The notes under the pieces were generated by a model. It did not search any database. It was not told the DNA's origin and saw only the letters and a program-made list of their open reading frames with translations. Shown one piece after another: positions 24,745 through 33,995 of a stretch of 64,000 nucleotides of DNA. The translations under genes and the position numbers were made by a program. Every line of letters starts with the position of its first letter. Positions within the stretch are counted from its first letter, which is position 1. Source of the DNA: a bacterium (GTDB taxonomy: Bacteria > Acidobacteriota > Polarisedimenticolia > Polarisedimenticolales > Polarisedimenticolaceae); contig JAAELQ010000205.1 of NCBI GenBank assembly GCA_024226515.1, forward strand, positions 1 through 64,000, read 5' to 3'.

Positions 24745-26451
24745 TCAAAACGGGGGCTCCTCCGCCTCCAGCTCTTGCTCCCGCTCATCGGGGCGCATGA
24801 GCACGTTCCCATCCCCACGGACCAGCCCGGCGACCGCGGCCTCCTCAAGTTCCTGCTTGACGCTCGGGTATTCCTTGCCGGTCGGGTCGACTAGGACCGA
24901 GATCGCTGCGGGGGCGCGAACGCGCTCCACGTTCTCCAGGACGTAGTTGGCGGAGAGCTGCTCTGCCGTCAGAGTCTCGCCGGTGCGCTGCGTCCACCAG
25001 CTCACCGCCTTGTTCGCCGCGAATCCGGGGTGATCGGGACAGACCCACGAGCTGTAGACGGTCCAGCCACTCAGGTAGTTGACGCGCACGGAGTCGGGCT
25101 TCCCTTGCTTCTGGTGCCGAAGGAGTTCCACAGCGTCGATCGCGATCTGGACCAGCTTCGGGGCCGTGTCCATCACCACCAGCTCCGTGTTGCCTGACGT
25201 GGTCGCATGCGCCGACTCCCGCAGCGGGAACTCGAACCCGCAGAGTTCGCACAGCTCGTTTTCGAGGGACTGGATCGTCTGGCACTCGGGGCACGTTTTG
25301 GTATCGGCCGCCTCGCGGGGCTTGTACTTGCGGTCGCCCTGATCGCGGATCTTGAGCGCGTTCAGCGGCCCATGCCGAACGACGTTGCCTGAAAAATCTA
25401 GGTAGAGGCAGTTCTCCTTGCCGGTCTCCGGGCTCAGGCGCATCCCCCGCCCCGCCATCTGCACATGGAGTACCGGCGAGCAGGTTGGGCGCAGGCCGAT
25501 GATGAGGTCGGTCCGTGGGGCGTCGAAGCCCGTCGTCAACACGTTGACGTTCACGAGGCATTTCAGGTCCCCGTTCTTGAAGTCCCGGATGCGCTGGCGT
25601 CGGTCCGCGAGGTCCGTCTGCCCGGTGATGCAGGCGGCCTCGATCCCCCGCTGCCGGAGGTCCATCATCACGGCGATGGCGTGGCGGATCGTGCAGCAGA
25701 AGACGAGCCAGGACTTGCGGTCCTTGCCGAGTTCGCACGCCTCGTCGAGCGCGCTGCGGATGCGGTCCGGCTCGGTCATGTACTCGTCGAGGTCGGCCGA
25801 CTTGAAATCGCCATTCACGATCGAAAGTCCGGTCGTGTCGACCTCGTTGGCGGTCGCACGCGGGACCAGGGGAGAGAGCCAGCCCTCGCGGAGCAGCTCC
25901 GTGATCTCGACGCCGGGCAGGAGGTCGGTAAAGAGTCGCGCGTCCCCCTTGTGGAGCCAGCCGCCGTTCGTGCGGAACGGTGTTGCCGTGAGGCCCACCA
26001 CGCGCATTCGCGGGTTGATGTCCCAGAGCTGGTCCAACGTGTCCCAATAGCGCCCCCCCTGCTTATGTGGGACCGTGTGAGCCTCGTCGATTAGGACCAT
26101 GTCGCGGTGGCCGAGTTCCGCGGCGCAGTTCACCATGGTACCTACGCTGCCGAAAATGACCGGCTGCTGCGTCTGCTTCTTGCCGAGCCCTGCGGAACAC
26201 ACGCCGAGCGTGGCCTTCGGCAGCAGCGGCGCCACCTTCTCGAGGTCCTGCTCCACGATCTCTTTCACGTGGGACATCACGGCTAGGCGCGTGGTGGGCC
26301 AGCCCGCGAGCGCCGACTGAATGAACGCTGCGAGGATGTGCGACTTTCCGGCGCCGGTCGGAAGGGGTAGGATCGGATGGCCCTCCTCGTGCGTGGCGAA
26401 GTATTCGTAGAGCGAGTCGTGCGTACGCTGCTGGTATTCACGAAGAGGCAT
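24745..26451 (-). CDS. DEAH-box superfamily 2 helicase
   Basis: A 568-residue helicase of the SSL2/type III restriction Res-like group. Walker A PTGAGKS is at 31-37, DEAH at 122-125, TATP (motif III) at 155-158 and QMAGRGMR (motif VI) at 331-338. CPEC (387-390) and CELC (401-404) form a zinc ribbon after the helicase core, followed by about 160 residues without a recognised domain. It probably unwinds DNA in replication or recombination. The ATG has the leaderless-type TAGAAT box 6 nt upstream, overlapping the stop codon of the nuclease gene. Confidence 0.9.
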   Translation of the reverse strand: MPLREYQQRTHDSLYEYFATHEEGHPILPLPTGAGKSHILAAFIQSALAGWPTTRLAVMSHVKEIVEQDLEKVAPLLPKATLGVCSAGLGKKQTQQPVIFGSVGTMVNCAAELGHRDMVLIDEAHTVPHKQGGRYWDTLDQLWDINPRMRVVGLTATPFRTNGGWLHKGDARLFTDLLPGVEITELLREGWLSPLVPRATANEVDTTGLSIVNGDFKSADLDEYMTEPDRIRSALDEACELGKDRKSWLVFCCTIRHAIAVMMDLRQRGIEAACITGQTDLADRRQRIRDFKNGDLKCLVNVNVLTTGFDAPRTDLIIGLRPTCSPVLHVQMAGRGMRLSPETGKENCLYLDFSGNVVRHGPLNALKIRDQGDRKYKPREAADTKTCPECQTIQSLENELCELCGFEFPLRESAHATTSGNTELVVMDTAPKLVQIAIDAVELLRHQKQGKPDSVRVNYLSGWTVYSSWVCPDHPGFAANKAVSWWTQRTGETLTAEQLSANYVLENVERVRAPAAISVLVDPTGKEYPSVKQELEEAAVAGLVRGDGNVLMRPDEREQELEAEEPPF

Positions 26452-26457
26452 GGGGCG

Positions 26458-26463
26458 ATTCTA
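26458..26463 (-). promoter_or_regulatory. Leaderless-type -10 box TAGAAT
   Basis: TAGAAT, then CGCCCC, then the helicase ATG. The first three bases are also the stop codon of the upstream nuclease gene, a sharing seen at several loci in this genome. Confidence 0.5.
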
Positions 26464-27507
26464 CCTGCCACCGAACGCGTGCGCCCAGAACTTAGCACTC
26501 GACAAGCCCCCGTAGCCGTTCCGCACGAGCGTGCCGCTGGATAGTTCGTAGTCGATAAAGCAGCCGCGGTCCGCTGCGCCGGCCTCAGCGCCCGCGACTT
26601 TGAGCCCGACCAGCGCCGGGATGTAGACGTGCTCCGTGCAGCCCGTGCCCTGGACATCGAGCGGAATCTCCGCCGACGCACAGCCACGGAGTTCGGCGAG
26701 TTCGCAGTGCCAGCCGGAGTCGTGGACGGGGCGGGAGTGCACGCATGTACGGCAGTTGACGAGCGGCTGAGTGCCGAGTTGGCACACCGGCTGCTGATCG
26801 CAGAACTTGCACCCGAAGTTCGAGGGATCCTCGCTGATCCCGGGCGGCGGATCGGGCGAGCCGATGATGACGGCCGCCTTCCGCAGCAGCTCTTCACAGA
26901 ACCCCATGTCATAGCGCACGCGCTCGGTGCGGTAGCGCTCGTCGTCTTTGCAGATGACCACGAACAGGCAGCGGTCGAGACCGAGCCCGTGCATCGCGAG
27001 CTGGCACTGGGAGTAGTAAGTCGGCTTCCACTTTCGGAGGCCGTCCTTTTCGTACTTGTCGAACTGTTTCTTGTTCGCGCTCTTGATCTCCAGCGCCATG
27101 ATTTTGTCGGGGCAGTGAGGGTGGCCTTTGACCTTGCCATCCGCGTAGGATACTGCGTGCTTGCCGCAGAATTCCGACATCCACTGCGCGTACTCGATCT
27201 CGCCGGTCTCCTCGTTGAGGAAGCCAGAGTCGGGGTCGGTCTCCCACACGGTGTAGCCGGCGGCTCGGAGGTCCGCAATGACACGGTCCTCCTCAATGTG
27301 GCCCGTATCGAACAGGCGCTTGAGCTGTCCGCCCGGGACCCACTTCGTGACCCAGTGGTGGGAGTACCAGAGTTCGCGTACGCAATCCTTGCCGAGGATG
27401 GACGCGCCAAGCCGGTTCGACTGACGCCACTCTTTCAGGGCTCGGCGCTGGTACGCCTTATAGATCGCGACTGCGACCGGGTCGACTTCATCGATCGGGA
27501 GTTGCAT
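26461..27507 (-). CDS. PD-(D/E)XK nuclease with Fe-S cysteines (Cas4/RecB-like)
   Basis: A 348-residue protein. ILGKDCVRELWY around Cys42, then GHPHCPDK (128-135) with Asp134 and EIKS (140-143) with Glu140 and Lys142, give the nuclease core. Cys233, Cys236 and Cys242, together with Cys42, form the split four-cysteine cluster of Cas4/AddB-type Fe-S nucleases. A further Cys-rich C-terminal stretch (CRTC, HCEL) may bind zinc. It likely acts as an exonuclease resecting DNA for the Sak4-type recombination system encoded next to it. Confidence 0.85.
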   Translation of the reverse strand: MQLPIDEVDPVAVAIYKAYQRRALKEWRQSNRLGASILGKDCVRELWYSHHWVTKWVPGGQLKRLFDTGHIEEDRVIADLRAAGYTVWETDPDSGFLNEETGEIEYAQWMSEFCGKHAVSYADGKVKGHPHCPDKIMALEIKSANKKQFDKYEKDGLRKWKPTYYSQCQLAMHGLGLDRCLFVVICKDDERYRTERVRYDMGFCEELLRKAAVIIGSPDPPPGISEDPSNFGCKFCDQQPVCQLGTQPLVNCRTCVHSRPVHDSGWHCELAELRGCASAEIPLDVQGTGCTEHVYIPALVGLKVAGAEAGAADRGCFIDYELSSGTLVRNGYGGLSSAKFWAHAFGGR

Positions 27508-27609
27508 CGTTGTATCTCGCGCGTAGAGGGTAGAGGGAGAGGCAGCCGGCCGCCCGTGGAGGGGAACGACCGGCCGCCGACATCGAGGGGCCCGAGGGAG
27601 CCCTACCTG

Positions 27610-28473
27610 CTACTGGGGGAGCTGCTGCTGGCCGCCCTGGCCGACCCAGGGGCCGCCCGGGTTGTTCGGGTCGGGACCCGAGACGGGCGCGGTCTGCGCG
27701 ACCTGCGTCTGCTGCACCGGCGCGATAACCGCCTGCTGGGGATCGACCGCGATCTGCTGCGCCTGCTGCGGGACCGTACCCTGAGCCGGCACCGTCTGGG
27801 CAGGCTGCTGGGCAACGTTCTGCTGCACCTGCGACTGCGTCTGGATCGGGACCTGCTGCGTCTGCACCGGCGCTGTGGTCGGACCGCCGGAGCCACCGAC
27901 CGTGGCGGGGGCTGCCTGCTGCACCGGGGGCGCGGCGGCCTGGCCGACGTTCATCGGCTGGCCGGCGTTCGAGGGCGCGGCGGGGGCAGTGTCGAACGTC
28001 GGAATCGGGGCCGCCTGGGCATCGATCTGGGACTGGTCCTGGGAGCGCGTGCCGAACGGCGCGAAGCCGTCAGTGTCGTTCGACGCGGGCCAGCTCGTGC
28101 CGGAGCCGTCGTTCTTCGGACGCGGCTCGCGCAGTTTGGCGTAGACGTCGCAACGCTTACCGTGGAGGACCTCCGTGTCGCTGATCGGCTGCATATGGCC
28201 GACCGCGGTCTGGACCGCCGTCAGATCGCCGCGCCCGATGGACTGCGTAGTCGGGTTCGTGTGAGTGTAGTTGATCCGGCAGGTGATTCCGGCTCCGGCG
28301 CGCGGACCTTCCAGAACCCGGAAATTCACCGAAATGACGGTGCCGGTTCCTTTGGAATTCGGCTTGTAGCCGGTCCCGGTGATCTCGCAGGCGTACCAAG
28401 CAGTCGACACGAGTTCGCGCGAGGCGGTCGGGGAGTGTTGGCTGGGGTCGTGTGTCTCGTTCAGGTGGGGCAT
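27610..28473 (-). CDS. DUF669-like ssDNA-binding protein with Gln/Pro-rich tail
   Basis: A 287-residue protein. I choose ATG 28473 (GAAGGAA upstream) rather than more distal starts, which give a low-complexity N-terminus. Residues about 20-135 match DUF669 (WYACEITGTGYKPNSKGTG, INYTHTNP, GRGDLTAVQTAVG, CDVYAKLREPR), a phage replication-module protein thought to bind ssDNA. Residues 170-287 are Gln/Pro/Val/Thr low complexity, likely disordered as in many SSB tails. It is encoded just downstream of the Sak4-like ATPase, a known pairing. Confidence 0.8.
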   Translation of the reverse strand: MPHLNETHDPSQHSPTASRELVSTAWYACEITGTGYKPNSKGTGTVISVNFRVLEGPRAGAGITCRINYTHTNPTTQSIGRGDLTAVQTAVGHMQPISDTEVLHGKRCDVYAKLREPRPKNDGSGTSWPASNDTDGFAPFGTRSQDQSQIDAQAAPIPTFDTAPAAPSNAGQPMNVGQAAAPPVQQAAPATVGGSGGPTTAPVQTQQVPIQTQSQVQQNVAQQPAQTVPAQGTVPQQAQQIAVDPQQAVIAPVQQTQVAQTAPVSGPDPNNPGGPWVGQGGQQQLPQ

Positions 28474-28504
28474 GGTGTCGTGGTTCCTTCGGGGGTTCTT
28501 GACG

Positions 28505-29344
28505 TCATAGAACCGGCGCCTGTTGCCCGCGTCGTGCGAGCGCCTCGGCGGCGGCGTTCTTGAACAGGTCCCACCCCACGGTAGGGTGTTCAATGCTCTC
28601 GGGGATATCGATGGTGGCGGGGAGGCCCCATCGGTTTTTCGCGGAGGCGAAAGGTGTTTTCTGGAGGTACATCTTCCGCTCGTGGCCAGTACCATAGCTG
28701 TGCGTCTTTTCGAACCCAAGGTTCTCCTGGGCGACGCGCGTCTCCCAGCCGAGGTAGATCACGTGCTCGGCGTTGCGCAGCACGACGGCAGACGCGCGCT
28801 TGTTCAGGTCAGGTTTGTATTCGTCGTAGGACGACCCCTCCGCGCGTTCGTTCTTGCCTTGGGCCTGGTGCGCGATCAGGATCAGTCCAATGCCGGCGCG
28901 GGCGAGGGCCTGCTGGATCGTTACGCACACCTCGAGCCAACGGTTCGCGGCCTGCATGTGTCCCTTCCCGAAACCGCCGCCTACGTCCGCGATGGATGCG
29001 ACACAGGCTTGGGCGCACACTTCGGCATGGATCAACGGCTCTAGCGACGAGGCCGAATCGACGATGACAAAGTCGTAAGGATAATGGGCCTGGCCATGCT
29101 GCGCGATCGACCAAAGGAGCTGGCGCAGTTCCTCGAACGAATCGAGCGTGAGCGTCGCATCGTTCGCATCGTACGGATAGCACGGCATGCCGAGCGCACG
29201 GGCGCCCTGCTCGGCACAAACGAACAACGGCCGCGAGGCTCCAGCACAGAACGAGGTTTTGCCCGAACCCTCAGGGCCCCATACGACGATGAAGGGCGGA
29301 GGCTGCACGGCGGGAACGCCGATTCCACGAAGTTGGAAACTCAT
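28505..29344 (-). CDS. Sak4-like RecA-fold recombination ATPase
   Basis: A 279-residue AAA_24/Sak4-type protein. Walker A GPEGSGKT is at 23-30 and the Walker B strand FVIVDSAS ends at about 99. GLILIAHQAQGKN (about 153-165) is the sensor-like strand and VVLRNAEHVIYLGW follows. Sak4 proteins promote ssDNA annealing with a partner SSB, here probably the DUF669 protein. The ATG overlaps the stop of the small membrane protein gene upstream. Confidence 0.85.
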   Translation of the reverse strand: MSFQLRGIGVPAVQPPPFIVVWGPEGSGKTSFCAGASRPLFVCAEQGARALGMPCYPYDANDATLTLDSFEELRQLLWSIAQHGQAHYPYDFVIVDSASSLEPLIHAEVCAQACVASIADVGGGFGKGHMQAANRWLEVCVTIQQALARAGIGLILIAHQAQGKNERAEGSSYDEYKPDLNKRASAVVLRNAEHVIYLGWETRVAQENLGFEKTHSYGTGHERKMYLQKTPFASAKNRWGLPATIDIPESIEHPTVGWDLFKNAAAEALARRGQQAPVL

Positions 29345-29433
29345 CGGGAGGAGTCCTTGCGGGTCAGGTGTTCGAGGGCGCCGCAGACGATCACGAGGAA
29401 CGTTATCACGTACATGAAGTCGACGCAGGTCAC
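29341..29433 (-). CDS. 30-residue single-span membrane peptide
   Basis: A GTG that overlaps the upstream stop (GTGA) opens a 30-codon ORF whose middle (YVITFLVIVCGALEHL) is a membrane span. Its own stop overlaps the Sak4 ATG (ATGA). The double overlap inside an operon argues it is translated. Function unknown. Confidence 0.5.
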   Translation of the reverse strand: MTCVDFMYVITFLVIVCGALEHLTRKDSSR

Positions 29434-29837
29434 TCGGCCTTGTCCTTGAGGGACACCGCCACGCGGCCGGGCTTGGATGTGAGGCACGAGGCGGCCAGGC
29501 GATCGTAAGCCGCGCGGTCCAGGTTCTTGAGCGTCTTCCACCCGCCCGCCTTGGGATCGTACTTCACAGACTCTAGCGTGCCGCGTTGCTCTTCCGTGAG
29601 ACTCGCGCGGGCCACGCGCCATTTCTTCTGGTCGAAGCGGCGGGAAACCGGCTGCTTGACTTCGACCTTGCCGCACGGCGTGTCGAACGTCTGCCCGCCT
29701 TCGGGCTTGTTGAAACCGACCGCGTCGGCGATCAGCTTCGAGCGCACGGCGACGAGGGCGTCCCACTGGGCGCGCTGCTCCTGGGCTTGCTGGAGCGAAA
29801 TGTAAAGCTGGGCGAGGTCCGGGGACGTCTCGGGCAT
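29430..29837 (-). CDS. Hypothetical protein of the recombination operon
   Basis: A 135-residue, mixed alpha/beta protein starting at ATG 29837 (MPETSPDLAQLY); the longer in-frame ORF crosses the divergent primase leader and is unlikely. An N-terminal coiled helix (LAQLYISLQQAQEQRAQWDAL) is followed by a basic domain with VEVKQPVSRRFDQKKW. It resembles small proteins encoded beside phage SSB and recombinase genes, but I cannot name a family with confidence. Confidence 0.65.
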   Translation of the reverse strand: MPETSPDLAQLYISLQQAQEQRAQWDALVAVRSKLIADAVGFNKPEGGQTFDTPCGKVEVKQPVSRRFDQKKWRVARASLTEEQRGTLESVKYDPKAGGWKTLKNLDRAAYDRLAASCLTSKPGRVAVSLKDKAE

Positions 29838-29982
29838 GGCAGGGTCTCGATGTCGGGGGAGAAGGGAGTGTCGCAACGGGGGAGTGTCGTCGGCGCACCG
29901 AAAAGGTAGCACAAGCTCGACGCCGAGCGCGATGACGTGGCAAAATTTACCGCTTCGCCCCGAGCCCCTAAAGGAACATCCC

Positions 29983-32253
29983 TTGACGAACGACGCGAAC
30001 CCTCTCCTCGACTGGGCCATCCTCTACGTGCGTAGCGGGTGGCCGGTGTTTCCCGTCTGGCACGCGAGCGCCGACGGTTGCGGTTGTGGGAATGCCGAGT
30101 GTAAGCGTCCCGGCAAACACCCGATCGCGGCGTGTGCACCGCGCGGGTTCCAGGACGCGACATTCGACGAAGAAATTGTCCGTCGCTGGTGGACATCGTT
30201 CCCACACGCAAACATCGGTGCGCCCACGGGAGATGTGTCGGGCAGGGTCGTGTTCGATTTTGACTCTGGTAAAGGCGGCATGGGTACGCTCGCTGGCATC
30301 GATGAGGACCGCGGCCTCGACTGGCGCGAAGGCGCACACGTGGCGCACACGGGGGGTGGCGGCGTGCACCTCGTGTTCTCGTACCCGGGCGAGCACGTCA
30401 AGTCACGGGTCGGGGTGCTGGCCGGCGCGGACACGCGGGGCGACGGTGGGTACGTGATCCTGCCGCCCTCTAGCCACGCCTCCGGCGGCTGCTATTCCTG
30501 GGCGCCTGGCGAGGGAATCCAGGACCTACCATCACCGCCGCAGCTTCCGTCGTGGGTGCGCGGCTTGGCGAACGGTGCCGGTCGGCCGATCGACTCGGCA
30601 GGGCCGGTCGGGCCGCGGGAAGATGGCGATGGGCTGCGGGTCGAGCCTCCCACACCTTCGCAGTGGGGAGACATCCGCATGGCGTTGATGTCGCTAGACT
30701 TCTCGGATTATTCGCTCTGGACCGACATGGGGCACGCACTCAAAACGGCCGAGGTCCCCGGGAGCGAGGTCGCGTTCTCGGAGTGGTACGCGTGGTCGGA
30801 GCAGGACAAGCGCTTCTCCCCTCGTGAGGCGCGGGGCAAGTGGAACGGGTTCTCCCCACGCAACACGCATTGGCGCGCGGTCCTGTCGCGCGCTCAGGAG
30901 AACGGCTGGGTGAACAACCGTTCGGCGCGGTTCCAGCGCGAGGAGCGCGTGGTCGCGATGGTTGAGGAGTCGGGCGAGAAGCTGCTGAAGCTACCGCCGC
31001 TCAACGGTCTGGCCTTCCCCGAACACTTGCTCGACACGGGCCCCGGCTTGCTGGCCGACCTATGCATGGCGATCAACGATCGCACCCCCAAGGTGCAGCC
31101 GGTCGCCGCTCTGGGCGCGTCCCTGACGGTCCTGGGCGCGCTCTATGGCCGGCGGTACCGGACGAACACCGACCGCCGCTCGAACCTCTATACGATCCTG
31201 GTGGGGCCCTCCGGCTGCGGTAAGGACGGCGCGCGGGGGTTCCTGCAGAAGGCGCTTGAGACGGCGGGCCTCGGCCACTTTGTCGGCGGCGAGTGGGCGT
31301 CTCATCGCGGGCTTTACGGCGCGCTCTCTCGGCAGCCGGCGCTCGTGATCTTCGCCGACGAGTTCGGAGACCTGATCGGGAGCTCGACCAACCGCAATGC
31401 CGCGGGCCATATGTCGGGGGTCCCCGCTGAACTCAAGAAGCTGTATACGTCCGCCGGCAGCGTCTACAAAGCGCCCGAGTACGCGAGCGCGGAGAACCGC
31501 CCCGAGGACCTGATCCAGCCGCACCTCTGCATTGTCGGCACGACCACGCCCCAGGCGCTCTACTCTGCGATCGATGCGACCGCGCTGGAGGGAGGGCTCG
31601 GGAATCGCCTGCTTGTTCTGCCGCTCGAGGCGTTCCCGCCCACGCGGCGGACGTTCGACATCTCGATCCCGGACTCCATTGTGGAGACGCTCAAGGAACA
31701 TGAGGCGGCAGGTCGGCCCCAAGGCAACCTCGCGGCGCTAGAGGGCGCCCATGCGCAGGGAGAGCCGCGCGAGGTGCGGATTCTTGAGGACGCCGAGGAC
31801 CACCTCTACTCGTTCACGGTCCGGCTTGAGGAGACGGCCAAGGCCGGCGCCCTGGTCGAGGGGACCGTGCTAGCGCTGTGGCAGCGGGCGACCGACACGG
31901 CCGCGCGGCTAGCGCTCATTCGCGCGATCTCCCGCGACCCTACCCTGCCCTTCATCAACCTGGAAGACGTCACCTGGGGGCTTGAAGTCGCCTGCTGGGC
32001 GATCCGGAACCTGGAAGGCGGCGTCGCTGCGTACGGCGGCGGCTCGCGGTTCGAGGACCAGATGAAGAACGTCCAGCGCGCGTGCTCGCGGCTCTCCCGC
32101 AAGGACGGCACCCTCTCGCGGCGGAAGTTGATGCGGGCCACGCGGATGCCGAAGCGCGACCTCGACCCGGTAATCGACCACCTGTTCGAGACAGGCTACC
32201 TGGTGCAGGAGCCCGGCACTGGCGAGACACGCTATCGGATCAGCCGCGGCTAG
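29983..32253 (+). CDS. Primase-polymerase / helicase (Prim-Pol, PriCT_2, DUF3987)
   Basis: A 756-residue protein. I start it at TTG 29983 because CTAAAGGAAC lies 9 nt upstream and TNDANPLLDWAILYVRSGWPVFP then begins a bifunctional Prim-Pol domain. FDFD (91-94) provides catalytic aspartates and GGVHLVF holds His129. Residues about 225-310 look like PriCT_2. From about 345 a DUF3987 helicase-like domain carries Walker A GPSGCGKD (408-415) and an FADEFGDL Walker B. It likely primes and unwinds the phage origin. It is a rightward gene between two leftward blocks; its TAG overlaps the convergent neighbour. Confidence 0.85.
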   Translation: MTNDANPLLDWAILYVRSGWPVFPVWHASADGCGCGNAECKRPGKHPIAACAPRGFQDATFDEEIVRRWWTSFPHANIGAPTGDVSGRVVFDFDSGKGGMGTLAGIDEDRGLDWREGAHVAHTGGGGVHLVFSYPGEHVKSRVGVLAGADTRGDGGYVILPPSSHASGGCYSWAPGEGIQDLPSPPQLPSWVRGLANGAGRPIDSAGPVGPREDGDGLRVEPPTPSQWGDIRMALMSLDFSDYSLWTDMGHALKTAEVPGSEVAFSEWYAWSEQDKRFSPREARGKWNGFSPRNTHWRAVLSRAQENGWVNNRSARFQREERVVAMVEESGEKLLKLPPLNGLAFPEHLLDTGPGLLADLCMAINDRTPKVQPVAALGASLTVLGALYGRRYRTNTDRRSNLYTILVGPSGCGKDGARGFLQKALETAGLGHFVGGEWASHRGLYGALSRQPALVIFADEFGDLIGSSTNRNAAGHMSGVPAELKKLYTSAGSVYKAPEYASAENRPEDLIQPHLCIVGTTTPQALYSAIDATALEGGLGNRLLVLPLEAFPPTRRTFDISIPDSIVETLKEHEAAGRPQGNLAALEGAHAQGEPREVRILEDAEDHLYSFTVRLEETAKAGALVEGTVLALWQRATDTAARLALIRAISRDPTLPFINLEDVTWGLEVACWAIRNLEGGVAAYGGGSRFEDQMKNVQRACSRLSRKDGTLSRRKLMRATRMPKRDLDPVIDHLFETGYLVQEPGTGETRYRISRG

Positions 32254-32606
32254 TCAGGGAAGGGAGGGGAGAAGGGGCGGTCGATTACCGGGTCGAACTC
32301 TTTCCAGACCTTGATACGCTTCTGCCCCTCCTGATCCTTCAAGCGCGCCTCCTCGGCGGTGCCTCCCGGGCCCGGATCGCCGAGGCCCTTCTCCCAAAAG
32401 CGCTGTAGGCGCTTGGTCGCGTCGGCACTGGCGCGCTTGAACGCGGTCACATTGATGAACGCGGTCACATTGATCGCGCTGCCAGACGGCTTCAGTCCTC
32501 CCCGAGGCAGCTGGATGGATGTCTCGCGATGGCGCTCCACCACGGCGTCGAGGGAGAGCGGCGGGCCGGGCTTCTGGCACAGGTCGATCAGGTCGTCGAG
32601 GCTCAT
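32250..32606 (-). CDS. Hypothetical protein
   Basis: A 118-residue charged protein, ATG overlapping the upstream stop (ATGA). Residues 43-54 contain the tandem hexapeptide INVTAF-INVTAF, encoded by an 18-bp duplication. No domain is recognised. Last gene of the leftward operon that begins at 34947. Confidence 0.55.
   Translation of the reverse strand: MSLDDLIDLCQKPGPPLSLDAVVERHRETSIQLPRGGLKPSGSAINVTAFINVTAFKRASADATKRLQRFWEKGLGDPGPGGTAEEARLKDQEGQKRIKVWKEFDPVIDRPFSPPFPD
32438..32473 (-). repeat. 18-bp tandem duplication
   Basis: GAACGCGGTCACATTGAT occurs twice in a row (plus-strand reading) inside the 32250 gene, adding six residues in frame. Confidence 0.8.
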
Positions 32607-33070
32607 GTGGCCGCCCCTTCCCGCACGGCGCCCCACACGCGCCCCTCTTGGCCGAGGAAGGCCGCGGACACCTCACCTGTCACGATGCCCTCCGCGTCCA
32701 CGAGAGCGCCTGCCTCGGCGCTGTAGCGCATGGGCTGGAGATTGCCGTTGGGCCGTATGGCCGGCGGGAAGTCGAGGGGCAGCTCGCGCTCGGTCTCGGT
32801 CCGGCACCAGGCTGCGCCGTAGACGCAGCCCACGAGCCGCCAGTGGGCGCAGGGCGTCCCGGCGAGTTCGCGGTCCCGGCCTTTGGTCGAGACCTTGAGC
32901 GTGGCTCCCACGAGCAGAAGCGCGGATGTGTGGGCGGCCACGACCCAGCAGAGGTTCCCGGCATCGGACAGCCGGCGCACGCGCACGGACCAGCAGTCGC
33001 GGCGCGGGTCCCAGTAGGCGGCCACGAGCTCGCGCGGGTTCAGGTGGTAGTTCTTCTCGTTGTCGATCAT
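32603..33070 (-). CDS. Hypothetical protein
   Basis: A 155-residue protein of mixed beta/alpha character with five scattered cysteines and a Trp-rich N-terminal half (YWDPRRDCWSVRVRR). No domain is recognised. ATGA overlaps at both ends show operon membership. Confidence 0.55.
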   Translation of the reverse strand: MIDNEKNYHLNPRELVAAYWDPRRDCWSVRVRRLSDAGNLCWVVAAHTSALLLVGATLKVSTKGRDRELAGTPCAHWRLVGCVYGAAWCRTETERELPLDFPPAIRPNGNLQPMRYSAEAGALVDAEGIVTGEVSAAFLGQEGRVWGAVREGAAT

Positions 33071-33522
33071 GGGTGAATCATCTCGGTTGAGACTTTGAGG
33101 CCGGCCGCGCGCATCGAGCGCTCGATCTTGAGCTGATCCTCCCCGGCGTGGAGCCCGAGGAGCTCGGCGTACAAACGGCAGAACTCGGGACCGTGGCTGG
33201 CGTAGGGTTTGAACGTCCCGGCCTTGAGTCGTTCGATCCGGAGCCGCGCGAGCATCGCGTGCGCGGCCTCGTGCAGGAGGATCATCGTTGAGGTACGGCT
33301 AGGGACGCAAAGGTTGATCGTCGTCGCGTTCGCGGACGCCCACCCGACGCGCCGGTTCCTCACGACCTCGGGGCCATCCTGCCAGCCGGCGTCCGTGAAC
33401 ACCTTCCGCGCGAGGACTTGGTGCCAGAAGAGCGACCGCGTCCGGCGTGCGCCGTTCGACGCGGACTCGCGCTCCCAGCGGTTCTCCCAATCGTAAAGCC
33501 GCTGCCGTTGGAAGTCCCGCAT
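33067..33522 (-). CDS. Zincin-type metalloprotease-like protein
   Basis: A 151-residue protein started at ATG 33522, which overlaps the upstream stop (TGATG). MILLHEAAHAML contains the HExxH zinc motif (84-88), and ASHGPEF offers His110 as the third ligand, a layout of SprT/WLM-like small zincins found in phages. The basic N-terminus (DFQRQRLYDWENRW) is typical of these short phage zincins. Substrate unknown; it might process a phage or host protein. Confidence 0.7.
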   Translation of the reverse strand: MRDFQRQRLYDWENRWERESASNGARRTRSLFWHQVLARKVFTDAGWQDGPEVVRNRRVGWASANATTINLCVPSRTSTMILLHEAAHAMLARLRIERLKAGTFKPYASHGPEFCRLYAELLGLHAGEDQLKIERSMRAAGLKVSTEMIHP

Positions 33523-33995
33523 CACGGCTTCCTCCTGTCCACGCGGCGGAACTCGACCTCGTGCCGGGCGTCCCCGAAAGCGTGCGTGCGACAGGCCCTC
33601 GAGAACGTGTAGGGGGAGTCGTCGGCCAGGTAGTCCATCAAGAGCCAGTCGCCCCAGATGAAGCGTCGCTCCTCCTCGCCGGCCATCGGTGCCCACCGCC
33701 AGCGGCGCTCCAGGCGGAACGGGAAGTCGTTCGAGTGCGGAACCACCTTCACGGGACAGTCGCCCGCCGGCTCGAAGGGGGAGTCGGGAGGCGTCTCTGA
33801 CCCCTCACGCACGTACCGCTCGGCGGCCTCGACCAAGACGTTCCCCGCCAGGTCGCAGGTAGCCGCCCGGGCTCGAATCTCGAGCGCGTCAGCCAGGGCG
33901 CCTATGGCGCGGCACCTGTCTTGCGGTGAGAGGTGGTCGAAGGTGTCGAGCACGGTGTCCTCGGTCGTCTCGATCAGATCGTCGAAGGCGCTCAT
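33522..33995 (-). CDS. Hypothetical protein
   Basis: A 157-residue protein (start MSAFDDLIETTEDT at ATG 33995, ATGA overlap). The N-terminal 70 residues are acidic and helical; the C-terminal part is Trp/Arg-rich with strands (RFIWGDWLLMDYL, HEVEFRRVDR). No family is recognised. Confidence 0.55.
   Translation of the reverse strand: MSAFDDLIETTEDTVLDTFDHLSPQDRCRAIGALADALEIRARAATCDLAGNVLVEAAERYVREGSETPPDSPFEPAGDCPVKVVPHSNDFPFRLERRWRWAPMAGEEERRFIWGDWLLMDYLADDSPYTFSRACRTHAFGDARHEVEFRRVDRRKP

Noticed and set aside
26629..28563. 644-codon rightward ORF opposite the nuclease and DUF669 genes
   Set aside because: Composition of a reverse-strand shadow; the leftward genes have catalytic motifs.
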